A DNA stretch of 64,000 bases from Bacteroidota bacterium. Its GTDB lineage: Bacteria; Bacteroidota; Ignavibacteria; Kryptoniales; JAKASW01. The stretch spans positions 138,247 through 202,246 of the forward strand of contig JAJYIT010000001.1 of assembly GCA_021789975.1 (NCBI GenBank), read 5' to 3'. The position numbers were made by a program, and so were the translations under genes. Below, piece by piece: positions 25,499 to 34,909 of the stretch (position 1 is its first letter; each line of letters opens with the position of its first letter). A model generated the notes under the pieces. The model worked only from the letters and a program-made list of their open reading frames with translations, had not been told where the DNA came from and did not search any database.

Positions 25499-27961
25499 AT
25501 GCGAAAATTGTTTCTCGTTACTTTATTCCCTTTCCTGCTCTTCTTTGGCGCTGGGTTTGCACAGACGGGCGAGCAGTCAAAGGTTCCCCCCATTCATCAT
25601 GCCCCCGACAGAGAATTTCATATGGTAAATGTTGGCCTGAATTTCAGGTTCGATATGAAGAAGAAGGAAGTCTTCGGAAAGGCGGTCGAAACGATTGTTC
25701 CGCTTCGTGTTGACTATGATACGGTGCATCTGGAAGCGATTGGGATGACGATCGACAAGGTTACGATGGCAGGAAAGTCGCTCAGTTACAAGTACGATGG
25801 GAAGGTTCTTTCCATAGGGCTTGGAAAAGATTATGGATTGGAAGACACAATTACTTATACGGTTGTCTATAGCACAATTCCAAAGAAAGGCATTTTCTTT
25901 GTTGAGCCTGACAAGGCTTATCCAAAGCGCATCCCTGAAGTGTGGAGTCAGAGCGAGATGGAAGACGCAAGATATTGGTTCCCGTGTCACGACTACCCGG
26001 ATGACTTCATGTCAAGTTCCGTCGCCGCGGCAGTGCCTGAAGATTGGGTAGTGGTATCGAACGGCATCCTGAAGAAAGTGACAACCAACCGTGCCGATAA
26101 GACAAAGACCTTTGATTGGGTTGAAAGTCAACCGCACGTGATCTATCTGATTTCAATCGTTGCCGGCAAATTCGACGTGCTTCACGCCCATTACGGGGAT
26201 ATTCCTATATACTACTATGTTCCTCCGTACGACGCCGCAGATGCAAAGATGGATTTTGCACATACACCCGATATCTTGAAATTTTTCTCGCATGTCACAG
26301 GATATCAATACCCGTGGAAGAAGTTGGCGCTTTCAGCCGTTGCTGATTTTACTTTCGGCGGAATGGAAAATGTGTCTGCGATTACGTTGACCGACAATAC
26401 TATGCACGGCAGGGATGCAGATCCGCAGGTGTCGACAACGAACCTGGTTTCGCATGAGACCGCGCACCAGTGGTTCGGTGACCTCCTGACCTGCAAGACA
26501 TGGTCTAATGCATGGTTGAACGAAGGCTTTGCCACTTACTTCGAAGCCCTTTATGGTAGACATGCCTTCGGAGAGGATCATTTCAGATATGAAATGTACC
26601 ACAACCACGAGCAAGTAACCGGTGCTGATAAAAGGGAGCGTCGCCCGACTGTGTACGACCGCTATTTCAGTACGGTGGATCTCTTCGGCACATACATTTA
26701 CCAGCGCGGAGCCTCGATACTATACATGTTAAGAGGCATAGTCGGGAGGCAGCTATTCTTTAAAGCAATCAGGCACTACGTCCAGGAATTCAAGCATCGA
26801 AACGTAGACTCACATGATTTTGCGAATGCAGTACGAGAAGCAACCGGTTATAATCTCAGTTGGTTTTTCGACGAATGGCTCTACAAAGGTGGACACCCGG
26901 ATTTCGGTGTCAATTACAAATATGATGAGAACACCCATCAACTTGAGCTCCACGTTGCCCAGACCCAGAAGGTTGACAGCATAACACCAGTCTACAAAAT
27001 GCCGGTCGACATTTACATCGTGACACCTACTGAGAAGATCACGAAGAAAATCTGGGTGGATTCACTTACGAACAATTACACGTTCGGTCTCGCCGAAAAG
27101 CCGTTGATGGTGAATTTCGATGAGAGCGATTTCATTCTCAAGGAATTGAACTTCAAAAAGTCGACCGACGAGTTGGCGTACCAGTTGAACAACGATCCCA
27201 ACGTCGTTGGAAGAATTTGGGCGGCGGACCAGCTTGCAAAGGAGAGCGATCGGACTGCTCTTGATGCTCTTGTTCGCGGCGTCAAGGAACAGAAATTTTG
27301 GGGGGTGAGGATGGAATGCGCCACGTTACTTTCCGATTTCAAACAAGACGCTGCCAGGAACGCTTTAGTCGGAGCATTGCAGGACAAGGATCCACGAGTT
27401 GTTGTTGCGGCAATGGACGGTCTCGGCAAATTCTCAAAGGCTTCCTCCGGGGAAGAGTCGAGGACTGCCGGCCTGCTGAGGCAGTTATATGAAAAGAGCA
27501 ATAACTCATTTGTCCGCGCGGCTGCAGTGCGCGCACTGGCGGCAGCGGAAGGGAAGAACGCACTTCCTGTCATAGAAGCTGCTCTCGGACAAGACTCCTA
27601 TGAGCAGGTGATTAGACGTGCAGGCCTCTCTGCACTTGCGACGGTCGATTCTTCTAGGGCTTATGATGAAGCCGTGAAGTTCTCAAGATATGGAGAACCG
27701 CATCCTCTCAGGCTGGAGGGAATCCAGGAGATGGCTTCTCTTGGGGCAAAACGTTTGCAAACCCTCGACCTCCTTAAGTCCTACGTAAGCGATCCTTACA
27801 TTTGGGCCAGGATGGTAGCGGTATATTCGCTGGGCAGGATCGGCAAGGCAGGTGTGATTCCATTGCTTCGGGAACGCGAGCAAATAGAAAACGACGGCAG
27901 GTTGAAAGGGGCAATCCGTCACGCGATAAGCATGATAGAGAGTAGAGAAAAAGCAGGCTGA
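25499..27961 (+). CDS. Exported M1-family zinc aminopeptidase with C-terminal HEAT repeats
   Basis: Zinc aminopeptidase of the gluzincin M1 family, exported by a signal peptide (KLFLVTLFPFLLFFGAGFAQ). The exopeptidase motif is GGMEN (287-291) and the zinc site is HETAH (319-323) with the third ligand Glu342 in WLNEGFATYF, the exact spacing of HEXXH-X18-E. The catalytic domain ends near residue 540. The remaining 270 residues form helical HEAT-like repeats (DALVRGVKEQKFWGVRMECA, ALQDKDPRVVVAAMDGLGKF, SDPYIWARMVAVYSLGRIGK), unlike the ERAP-type C-terminal domain. AGGAG lies just before the ATG. It probably trims peptides in the periplasm or outside the cell. Confidence 0.93.
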   Translation: MRKLFLVTLFPFLLFFGAGFAQTGEQSKVPPIHHAPDREFHMVNVGLNFRFDMKKKEVFGKAVETIVPLRVDYDTVHLEAIGMTIDKVTMAGKSLSYKYDGKVLSIGLGKDYGLEDTITYTVVYSTIPKKGIFFVEPDKAYPKRIPEVWSQSEMEDARYWFPCHDYPDDFMSSSVAAAVPEDWVVVSNGILKKVTTNRADKTKTFDWVESQPHVIYLISIVAGKFDVLHAHYGDIPIYYYVPPYDAADAKMDFAHTPDILKFFSHVTGYQYPWKKLALSAVADFTFGGMENVSAITLTDNTMHGRDADPQVSTTNLVSHETAHQWFGDLLTCKTWSNAWLNEGFATYFEALYGRHAFGEDHFRYEMYHNHEQVTGADKRERRPTVYDRYFSTVDLFGTYIYQRGASILYMLRGIVGRQLFFKAIRHYVQEFKHRNVDSHDFANAVREATGYNLSWFFDEWLYKGGHPDFGVNYKYDENTHQLELHVAQTQKVDSITPVYKMPVDIYIVTPTEKITKKIWVDSLTNNYTFGLAEKPLMVNFDESDFILKELNFKKSTDELAYQLNNDPNVVGRIWAADQLAKESDRTALDALVRGVKEQKFWGVRMECATLLSDFKQDAARNALVGALQDKDPRVVVAAMDGLGKFSKASSGEESRTAGLLRQLYEKSNNSFVRAAAVRALAAAEGKNALPVIEAALGQDSYEQVIRRAGLSALATVDSSRAYDEAVKFSRYGEPHPLRLEGIQEMASLGAKRLQTLDLLKSYVSDPYIWARMVAVYSLGRIGKAGVIPLLREREQIENDGRLKGAIRHAISMIESREKAG

Positions 27962-27971
27962 ACACCCGTCG

Positions 27972-28010
27972 ACCCGTCTGCCTGCCGAATCCTGTGGTCA
28001 GACGGGTTTT
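27972..28010 (+). terminator. Intrinsic terminator after the M1 aminopeptidase
   Basis: ACCCGTCTG and CAGACGGGT form a perfect 9-bp stem around an 18-base loop, followed by TTT, eleven bases after the stop. The next gene converges from the minus strand and its stop lies only seven bases away. Confidence 0.75.
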
Positions 28011-28016
28011 CCACTT

Positions 28017-29036
28017 TCAATTAACGGTTACTACTACCTTACCGGTTGTATTGCCGGATTGAAAAGCTGTCACTGCATCCTTTAGCTTCTCGAAGGGGAA
28101 AGTCATACCGACATAGGGCTTCGCCAGCTGGAACGATTGTATCTCGTCGAGCATGGTCTTGAGCAGGTCCACCCTGTCATAGAGCCAAATCAGGTTGAAA
28201 CCTAAGACACTCTTATTCGACTCGATCAACGTAAGAGTCTGATACCTCGGCATGCGAAGAAAGTTGACCGCTAATTTAAAATAGTTCGGCCTTTTACCTG
28301 GGGAAGCGAACTGCGAAAGACCATATGCGACCAGTCTTCCCGTTGTCGAAAGGAAATCAAAGCTCTCTTTCTGCACTCTTCCTCCGACTGCGTCGAGTAC
28401 GAGGTCGAGCTTCCTGCCGTCGAGCTTTTCAGCGAGGGCTTTCCTGAATTCAGAGTCTCTTACGATAACTGCGTCGTATCCTTCGGACTTGAGCAATGCC
28501 GCCTTGTTCGGTCTTCCAATCGTTCCTATGGTGAAAGCCGAGAACTTCTTCGCGATACGATTTGCATAGATTCCTACCCCGCCTGCTGCGCTGTGGATGA
28601 GGACCGTTTGATTCTTTGTGATGTTGCCCAGCGGGATGAGCGCGTAATAGGCAGTGAGAGCTTGAACTATAAATGCAGCTCCCTCTTCATACGTCCATCC
28701 CTCCGGAATTTCAGTCACATATCTTCGGTCAATGTTCAAATGGGTTGTGTAGGAACCGAATCGTATCGATCCCATAACCCTGTCGCCTGCGGATAAGTCG
28801 GAGACGTTCTTTCCGCAATCTGTTACGACTCCGCTGAATTCCAATCCCGGGATGAAATCTCTCTTCGGTGCTGCTTTGTACAACCCGAAAATTGTGAACA
28901 CATCTGCGAAGTTAAGGCCGATCGCTTTAACCGAGACGCTAACCTCATCTTCTGATGGCGCACCAATCTTCTCGGTGGTCAACACAAGATTATTCAGCGA
29001 ACCGGCATCTGTAATTCTGTATGATCTTCTGTCCAT
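28017..29036 (-). CDS. Zinc-independent quinone oxidoreductase-like protein (MDR superfamily)
   Basis: NAD(P)H-dependent oxidoreductase of the medium-chain dehydrogenase superfamily, 339 residues. The N-terminal GroES-like domain has VKAIGLNFADVFTIFGLY and FIPGLEFSGVV; the Rossmann domain has the nucleotide loop HSAAGGVGIYA. The zinc-binding cysteines of alcohol dehydrogenases are missing, which places it with quinone oxidoreductase/VAT-1-like enzymes. The C-terminal YVGMTFPFEKLKDAVTAFQ followed by SGNTTGKVVV is typical. Natural substrate unknown. The ATG start leads directly into the domain. It is a single gene between a converging terminator and a divergent exported-protein gene. Confidence 0.88.
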   Translation of the reverse strand: MDRRSYRITDAGSLNNLVLTTEKIGAPSEDEVSVSVKAIGLNFADVFTIFGLYKAAPKRDFIPGLEFSGVVTDCGKNVSDLSAGDRVMGSIRFGSYTTHLNIDRRYVTEIPEGWTYEEGAAFIVQALTAYYALIPLGNITKNQTVLIHSAAGGVGIYANRIAKKFSAFTIGTIGRPNKAALLKSEGYDAVIVRDSEFRKALAEKLDGRKLDLVLDAVGGRVQKESFDFLSTTGRLVAYGLSQFASPGKRPNYFKLAVNFLRMPRYQTLTLIESNKSVLGFNLIWLYDRVDLLKTMLDEIQSFQLAKPYVGMTFPFEKLKDAVTAFQSGNTTGKVVVTVN

Positions 29037-29334
29037 TTTTCCCTGACCCTTGTTGTTTAAGCTAATGAGCGATTACCTCAATTCCAATCAACCGACTCAT
29101 TGCATAGACACTTTTGAGGAAGATGGGTTCTCCCATCTTGAGTGAATTGACTGGCCGTTACGCGTAAAGCTGTCGTTGTGAAAGTGTGTATGGGTAATCT
29201 TCCAGGCAAAAGAAACCGTGCAAATGTCCAAACGGATCAAAGTGAAACCTGGGGCGCAGATCTCCGTAGGAGAGAATGTATGCGTAACTCTTTCCAAGAT
29301 TCTATCTATTAAGAATTAATCAAGAGAGGTGGTC

Positions 29335-30057
29335 ATGAATGGGATTGTAATAGCCATCTTGACTCAGGCAGTTCTCTTTTGGGGAACCTCCATTGTTCCG
29401 ATGCCGCTGAACGCGGCGGAGAAATCCGACAATGTCGATGAGGTCAGCACTGAAATAATTCAGAAGAGCATGAAATTAAACCCGGGCGGTCTTGTTCTCC
29501 TTGATACTCAGGTTGGAAACATTACCGTAAATGAGTATGAGGGTGCGGAGATAAGAGTCGAACTGACAATACAGGGCACTCCTGAGAGTATTGGAGCATT
29601 TCGATTCACGCACAACTATTTCGGCAATCAGTTGACTGTATTGGGGTGGTGCGAAAACAATGGGACGGTCGTACAATGCCTGAAGCAAATCGAATTCCGT
29701 GTTCTGATTCCGAAAGGGGCAGGCTTTTCTGTGCGTGTTTCTACGAAGAAAGGAGACATATCGGCATTGATCTCCGATCGGGTAGAGAAGATCGATCTGG
29801 CTACGGACGCCGGTATTATCAGGATTGCACTTCCTTCCGATTACTCTGCACTTTTGGATGTATCGGTTTCAGAATTTGGGACCATCCATACAGGGCGAAA
29901 GAGCGTGTTGCGAGGGCCGAATATAAATGTTGACGTAGACCAGGAACATCACGTGAAGGCAAAGCTGAATGGAGGAAGATCTTTGATCACTGCGCGCTCT
30001 CAAATAGGCAATATCTTCGTCGATTTCCTCGATGTCGTCAAGCGTGCACAGTCCTGA
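29335..30057 (+). CDS. Exported protein resembling DUF4097 beta-repeat proteins
   Basis: Exported protein of about 240 residues. I start it at ATG 29335 because AGAGG lies just upstream; a GTG two codons earlier is possible. The signal peptide ends near PLNAAEK. The mature part has the short alternating strands seen in DUF4097/adhesin-like beta-solenoids: LVLLDTQVGNITVNEYEGAE, VRVSTKKGDISALIS, DLATDAGIIRIALP and ITARSQIGNIFVDFLD. Such proteins are common in Bacteroidota, are often linked to envelope stress or anti-sigma systems, and have no defined biochemical role. It stands alone on the plus strand between two minus-strand genes. Confidence 0.75.
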   Translation: MNGIVIAILTQAVLFWGTSIVPMPLNAAEKSDNVDEVSTEIIQKSMKLNPGGLVLLDTQVGNITVNEYEGAEIRVELTIQGTPESIGAFRFTHNYFGNQLTVLGWCENNGTVVQCLKQIEFRVLIPKGAGFSVRVSTKKGDISALISDRVEKIDLATDAGIIRIALPSDYSALLDVSVSEFGTIHTGRKSVLRGPNINVDVDQEHHVKAKLNGGRSLITARSQIGNIFVDFLDVVKRAQS

Positions 30058-30090
30058 GCTACGCCGACGATATCCTAACGGTCCGAAAAT

Positions 30091-32310
30091 TTAGCTTGCT
30101 TTCAGAAACTCAAAACTTTCGCTGTAGTCTTTCAGGAGCTTGTTGCGAATTGCAGAGTGGCCTTCTTCGCGGAGATGCGGGTCCTGTTCGGCAATTTTGA
30201 AGGCGGATCTTCTAGCTTGAATAATAATATCACGATCTTTGATGAGGTTGGCTAGTTTCAGAGGAGGAATGCCGCTTTGCCTTGTTCCGAAGAACTCACC
30301 CGGACCGCGGAGCATCAGGTCATACTCTGCGATTTTAAACCCATCGGTGGTCGAAGTGAAGAGTTTCAACCGCTGGTGAGCGATCGCTTCCTCTCTTGAC
30401 TGAATCTTGTTTTCCTCCAAATACCCATCCTCAACCATCAGGATACAGTATGATTGGTGGGTCCCTCTGCCAATTCTACCTCGCAACTGATGAAGCTGAC
30501 TCAGACCGAAACGATCTGCCTGTTCAATAAGCATTACCGTGGCATTGGGGACATCGATGCCTACCTCAACGACGGTAGTTGCCACCAAGATGTCGATGGC
30601 TTTGCCTTTGAAAGCGCGCATGACGTCGTCTTTTTCTGCATCCGTCATCTGGCCGTGTATCAATCCGACCTTGAGGCCTCGAAACACCTCGTCTCTCAAT
30701 TTGACAAAGCCCTGCGTTGCGGCTTTCAATGCCTTCCTGGATGCAGACACATTCTGCAACTTCTCAGCATCACTCTGGCGTCGCGATGGCTCTGTGTCAT
30801 TCACCAGAGGATAGACGATGAATGCCTGTCTACCCGCAAGCACCTGGTCATTGATGAATTTGTAGACCTTCGGCCTGTCCGAGTCACCTCGAAGAGCGGT
30901 CTTTACTCTTTTTCTACCCATTGGCATTTCGCTGATAGTTGAAGTGTCCAGATCGCCATAAATCGTCAGAGATAATGTGCGGGGTATCGGAGTCGCGGTC
31001 ATGACAAGAAGGTGCGGACTCTCACCTTTTTCTTGAAGCGCCATTCTTTGCTCGACACCAAAGCGATGCTGTTCGTCGACAACGATCAGTCCGAGCTTAT
31101 CGAATTTCAGCTCCTCCTGGATCAGCGCATGCGTCCCGACCACTACTGAAGTTCTTCCTTCAACAATGTCCGAATATATTTGCGATCGTACCCGCTTTTT
31201 CTGGCCGCCGATTAGAAGCGAGGAGCTTACCCCGAGTTTATCAAAATAATCCCGGATCGTCGCGTATTGCTGTGTCGCGAGGATTTCGGTAGGTGCCATT
31301 AGTGCAGCCTGATAGCCGTTCCCCACCGCAATAAGCATTGCTACCAATGCTACGACAGTTTTTCCGCTGCCGACATCGCCCTGCAGGAGTCTGTGCATAG
31401 GATGATCGGATCTCATGTCGTCTACTATTTCCCGGAGTACAATCTTCTGGGATTCTGTAAACTTGAATGGGATGCAGTTCCTCGCGAAGTTTTCCACTAA
31501 ATCTCCGGATGGATTCATTTTAATTCCGGGCGTATGCTTGATCACATTCCTGCGAATCGCAAGGAGAAGTTCGAGATAGAAAAGCTCCTCAAACTTAAAC
31601 CGCCTGAGCGAATAAGTCAGATGCTTCTGGTCAATAGGGAAGTGTATGGATGCAAGAGCTTCACTGAGTCCCATCAGCGAGTTAGTGACCATCACTTCTG
31701 CAGGAAGCGGATCCGGAGGATATTCGTACCTGTCCGTGGATTCGATCAATTGTTTGAGTATTCTTCGCAGTCGCCGTGACTCAATGCCCGCAATTCTCAG
31801 TTGTTCTGTCATCGGGTAAACGGGAATGATCCCGCCGGTGTTCAACAGCTCTTCGTCGGACTCATCCTCAAGATGGTCATACTCAGGGTGAATCAGACTT
31901 GGCTTGTCATGGTACGAAGTGACTTTACCGGAGAAGGCAATCAGCTCACCTTCTTTGAAAAGATTCGCGAAATAGCTGAGTGCATTGAACCAGACACACC
32001 GCAGTGATGCTGTTCCATCGGAGAGTGTAGCGAACAACATGCGTCTGGGTCCTCTAGTGGAAAGGTAAATCGATTGTATCCTTCCGACAAATGTGACTTC
32101 ATCAGTCATCAGGAGTGCGGTTTGAGCATCCCTGATTTTTAGTATCCTGGTTCTGTCGAGATATTTGCGCGGGAAGTAGTAGAGGAGATCCAGTGCGCTC
32201 TTTATGCCGACAGATGCAAGTGCCTCGGCTCTTCGGGGACCAATCCCCTTTATGTATTGGACTTCTGTCTCTGCCAAGGAGCGCTTTGTCTCAGGAAGCG
32301 GGCTGCCCAA
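30091..32310 (-). CDS. recG: ATP-dependent DNA helicase RecG
   Basis: Remodels stalled replication forks and Holliday junctions. 739 residues, slightly longer than E. coli. The N-terminal wedge begins YIKGIGPRRAEALASVGI; the helicase core has Walker A QGDVGSGKTVVAL, the box VVDEQHRFGVEQR in place of DEAH, VMTATPIPRTL, VGLIHGQM and the RecG stretch ATTVVEVGIDVPNATVMLIE with LHQLRGRIGRG. The reading starts from TTG at 32310, overlapping the upstream amidohydrolase by 20 bases without a good ribosome site; a second in-frame TTG lies 11 codons later, so the exact start is uncertain. Confidence 0.95.
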   Translation of the reverse strand: MGSPLPETKRSLAETEVQYIKGIGPRRAEALASVGIKSALDLLYYFPRKYLDRTRILKIRDAQTALLMTDEVTFVGRIQSIYLSTRGPRRMLFATLSDGTASLRCVWFNALSYFANLFKEGELIAFSGKVTSYHDKPSLIHPEYDHLEDESDEELLNTGGIIPVYPMTEQLRIAGIESRRLRRILKQLIESTDRYEYPPDPLPAEVMVTNSLMGLSEALASIHFPIDQKHLTYSLRRFKFEELFYLELLLAIRRNVIKHTPGIKMNPSGDLVENFARNCIPFKFTESQKIVLREIVDDMRSDHPMHRLLQGDVGSGKTVVALVAMLIAVGNGYQAALMAPTEILATQQYATIRDYFDKLGVSSSLLIGGQKKRVRSQIYSDIVEGRTSVVVGTHALIQEELKFDKLGLIVVDEQHRFGVEQRMALQEKGESPHLLVMTATPIPRTLSLTIYGDLDTSTISEMPMGRKRVKTALRGDSDRPKVYKFINDQVLAGRQAFIVYPLVNDTEPSRRQSDAEKLQNVSASRKALKAATQGFVKLRDEVFRGLKVGLIHGQMTDAEKDDVMRAFKGKAIDILVATTVVEVGIDVPNATVMLIEQADRFGLSQLHQLRGRIGRGTHQSYCILMVEDGYLEENKIQSREEAIAHQRLKLFTSTTDGFKIAEYDLMLRGPGEFFGTRQSGIPPLKLANLIKDRDIIIQARRSAFKIAEQDPHLREEGHSAIRNKLLKDYSESFEFLKAS

Positions 32311-33928
32311 GGTATTCCGAAAACCGACCTTTCCCGAAAACTGTTTTGCCGCCGACGATAGTCAAAACTGTCTCTATATCTTTTAGTCTATCAACCATAA
32401 CTTCAAAAGGATTTTCTGAGAGCACAATTATGTCTGCCAGCTTTCCCGTTTCGATTGTGCCCTTTTCACTTTCGGAGAATGAAGCATATGCCCCGCCAAA
32501 AGTATATGCCCTCAGCGATTCTTCCAGTGTAATTTTCTGTTGTGGTATCCAACCATCCGGGTTCTTTCCATCGATCGTAGCCCTGGTGACGGCCGCGTAG
32601 ATGCCGTAAAGTGGATTCAGTGGAGCAACCGGCCAATCCGTTCCGAATGCAAGGACTATATTTTCGTCGAGCATTTTTCGAAAAGCAAATGCCCTCTCAG
32701 CACGTTGGGCTCCTATCTTGCTCATCGCCCATCGCCCGTCATCTATGCAATGATATGGTTGAACAGAGGCGACGACATGGAATCGACTGAATCTCGAAAA
32801 GTCATCTTCTCTTAGATGTTGTGCGTGTTCGATTCTGACCCTTCTGTCCCAGTCTGGATTTTCCCGTGAGATTCTTTCAAATAGATCGAGTACGTTTGAA
32901 ACCGCCTTATCTCCAATAGCGTGTATCGCGAGCTGGATGTGGTTCCTGTCAGCCTCAAGCGCGAGCTTCTCGAGCTTTCCGCTAGAAAGAAGTTCCGTGC
33001 CGATGCCGTAGTTGGATGGATCGTCATAGTACGGTTCAAAGAAAGATGCGGTTCCCGATCCAAGTGAACCGTCGGCAAATGCTTTGGTCGCCCCAGATTC
33101 GATCCAACTATCCCCACGACAGTTGGAATCCTGCTTCATCCCGTCATCTCTGAGTCCTTGGGATCTGCCAAGCGGCGGGATCGAATAAAGGCGCACTGAC
33201 AATTCACGGCTTTGAAGCAAGCGTTCGTATAGTCTAACATCTGCTTTCGAACTCATGTCGTGTGCCGATGTCACCCCCAGACTGCTTGCATGCCTGACGG
33301 CTGACTTTGCGTCGAGCAAGCGGTCTTCAAAAGAAATTTCCGGGATTACTTTGAGGACGATTTCGCGAGCAGCGTCTTTAACGATGCCGGTCGGTTCCCC
33401 TGACTCGTCACGCACAACGACTCCTCCGGTTGGGTCGGATGTACCCTTGTCAATACCCGCGAGCCGGAGAGCACACGAATTTACCAGCGCCGTATGTGTG
33501 TCGATCCGATCGAGAAACACCGGCGTTCCCGGTGTAAACCGATCTATCCTCTCTTTGGAGGGAAGTGCGCTTCTTTCCCAATTCTCGTTATCCCATTTGT
33601 TTCCGATTATCCATCGGTCCGGAGGTTGAGAGGATGCAAAGGCTCGGACCAGCTCATAGAAATCTTTCTCGTTTCTTGCAGAGTGAAGATCGAGCTGACG
33701 AAGCGACTCTCCACCTTTTCGGAAGTGCGTGTGTGCATCGATAAACCCCGGCATGGCAAATTGGCCCTGGAGATCGATTTCGACGTCCGCAATCAAGGGT
33801 TCATCCGCTTTATCACTGACGAGCGCAATCATTTCTCCAGCGACACCCACTGTTCCTGCAAACGGATGATTTCTAACGCCGGTCCAAAATTTCCCGTTTC
33901 TGAGAATGAGGTCGAGTTTGTCAGTCAT
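32291..33928 (-). CDS. Amidohydrolase of the YtcJ/Amidohydro_3 family
   Basis: Metal-dependent hydrolase with a TIM-barrel, 545 residues, cytoplasmic (no signal peptide). The first metal-binding motif is GFIDAHTHF; later conserved parts are SAHDMSSKADVRLYE, the IHAIGDKAVSNVLDLFE histidine, RIEHAQHL, VASVQPYH, and FGTDWPVAPLNPL. The closing beta-domain reads GTIETGKLADIIVLSENPFE. YtcJ proteins are annotated as N-substituted formamide deformylase-like, but their substrates are mostly unknown, so no specific reaction is claimed. The ATG is at 33928, 12 bases from the deoxynucleoside kinase stop; the end overlaps recG. Confidence 0.9.
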   Translation of the reverse strand: MTDKLDLILRNGKFWTGVRNHPFAGTVGVAGEMIALVSDKADEPLIADVEIDLQGQFAMPGFIDAHTHFRKGGESLRQLDLHSARNEKDFYELVRAFASSQPPDRWIIGNKWDNENWERSALPSKERIDRFTPGTPVFLDRIDTHTALVNSCALRLAGIDKGTSDPTGGVVVRDESGEPTGIVKDAAREIVLKVIPEISFEDRLLDAKSAVRHASSLGVTSAHDMSSKADVRLYERLLQSRELSVRLYSIPPLGRSQGLRDDGMKQDSNCRGDSWIESGATKAFADGSLGSGTASFFEPYYDDPSNYGIGTELLSSGKLEKLALEADRNHIQLAIHAIGDKAVSNVLDLFERISRENPDWDRRVRIEHAQHLREDDFSRFSRFHVVASVQPYHCIDDGRWAMSKIGAQRAERAFAFRKMLDENIVLAFGTDWPVAPLNPLYGIYAAVTRATIDGKNPDGWIPQQKITLEESLRAYTFGGAYASFSESEKGTIETGKLADIIVLSENPFEVMVDRLKDIETVLTIVGGKTVFGKGRFSEYLGQPAS

Positions 33929-33940
33929 GTGGAAACAGCT

Positions 33941-34618
33941 TCAGGCGACTTCCCTGTGTGCGGTTGCCTCCGAATCTATCGCGGCTTCGACCTTCCTGAC
34001 GATCTCATCCAGATGTTTTCTATTGTAGACGAAGTCAAGGTCGTCAGATTCGATAATGAGTAGCTTGTTAAGACTGGCGTCGGAGAGGTCGGTCTCCTCG
34101 TTGTACTTCTCAATCCACTCCTCGTAGCTGGCGTTTAGTCGAACGAGGTAATCCTTAGTGATGCCTTGCTCGAATCCTCTTCCGCGCAGCTTTATTTGTC
34201 GCAGCAATGTTTCGACATTGGCGCGCAAATAGATCAGGATATCCGGACGCCTGAGGTACGGGATCATTACCTTGAAGAGCTCGTTGTAGCTTTCGTAATC
34301 TCGTACGGACATATTGCCCATCTCGTGCAAGTTCCTCGCAAAAATCTCGGCGTCTTCATAAATAGACCTATCCTGAATTACCGACTCGGACATTTCCGAA
34401 ATCTTCTTGTGGTTCTTGAATCTGTTCGACAAGAAGTACACCTGGAGATGGAATGACCATCTTTTCATGTCGGAGTAAAAGTCTTTCAAATAAGGGTTGT
34501 CGTCCACTGACTCAAAAAAGGGGACCCAGTTGAAGTGCTCACTAAGCAGCTTGGTCAGCGAAGATTTCCCGCTCCCGATGTTCCCCGCTATAGATACAAA
34601 TAGTTTCCTGCCTGACAT
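33941..34618 (-). CDS. Deoxynucleoside kinase (dAK/dCK/dGK type)
   Basis: Phosphorylates a deoxynucleoside in nucleotide salvage. 225 residues with the P-loop AGNIGSGKSSL at residues 11-21, the substrate-binding ESVDDNPYL, the DRSIYEDAEIFARNLHEMG motif containing the conserved DRS, and the lid region LRQIKLRGRGFEQGITKDYL. Which base is preferred (deoxyadenosine, deoxyguanosine or deoxycytidine) cannot be told from sequence alone. It is the first gene of a minus-strand run leading into the amidohydrolase and recG. Confidence 0.9.
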   Translation of the reverse strand: MSGRKLFVSIAGNIGSGKSSLTKLLSEHFNWVPFFESVDDNPYLKDFYSDMKRWSFHLQVYFLSNRFKNHKKISEMSESVIQDRSIYEDAEIFARNLHEMGNMSVRDYESYNELFKVMIPYLRRPDILIYLRANVETLLRQIKLRGRGFEQGITKDYLVRLNASYEEWIEKYNEETDLSDASLNKLLIIESDDLDFVYNRKHLDEIVRKVEAAIDSEATAHREVA

Positions 34619-34909
34619 CTGAATTCCGTGTTATTGAAAATACCTGTTGATTTGCTTACGGATTTATCATTTAGATCAATCTCTCGTTTAATTTAGTTTT
34701 GACCTCAGGAAATTGCAATCTGGAGAGAAGGTGATTGGAGTATTGACTTGGTGGCGGACGCCTCATCCAACCGTGCAATTTTTTCATTCACTGCGAACTT
34801 TTTGCAGCCCGTTTGCCTTCTATGAAGGGATAAATCATTCGGCACGCGTGTTGAGATAATAGTTGCGACTTTTTGTTGATTTGACTAAACACCACTGACA
34901 GGAGAGTAC
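34619..34909. other. Divergent intergenic region
   Basis: These 291 bases lie between the minus-strand kinase and the plus-strand lipoprotein. It is AT-rich and should hold promoters for both. I see no RNA-like structure beyond a short CTGC/GCAG dyad around a T-rich loop near 34790, which I do not consider meaningful. Confidence 0.4.
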
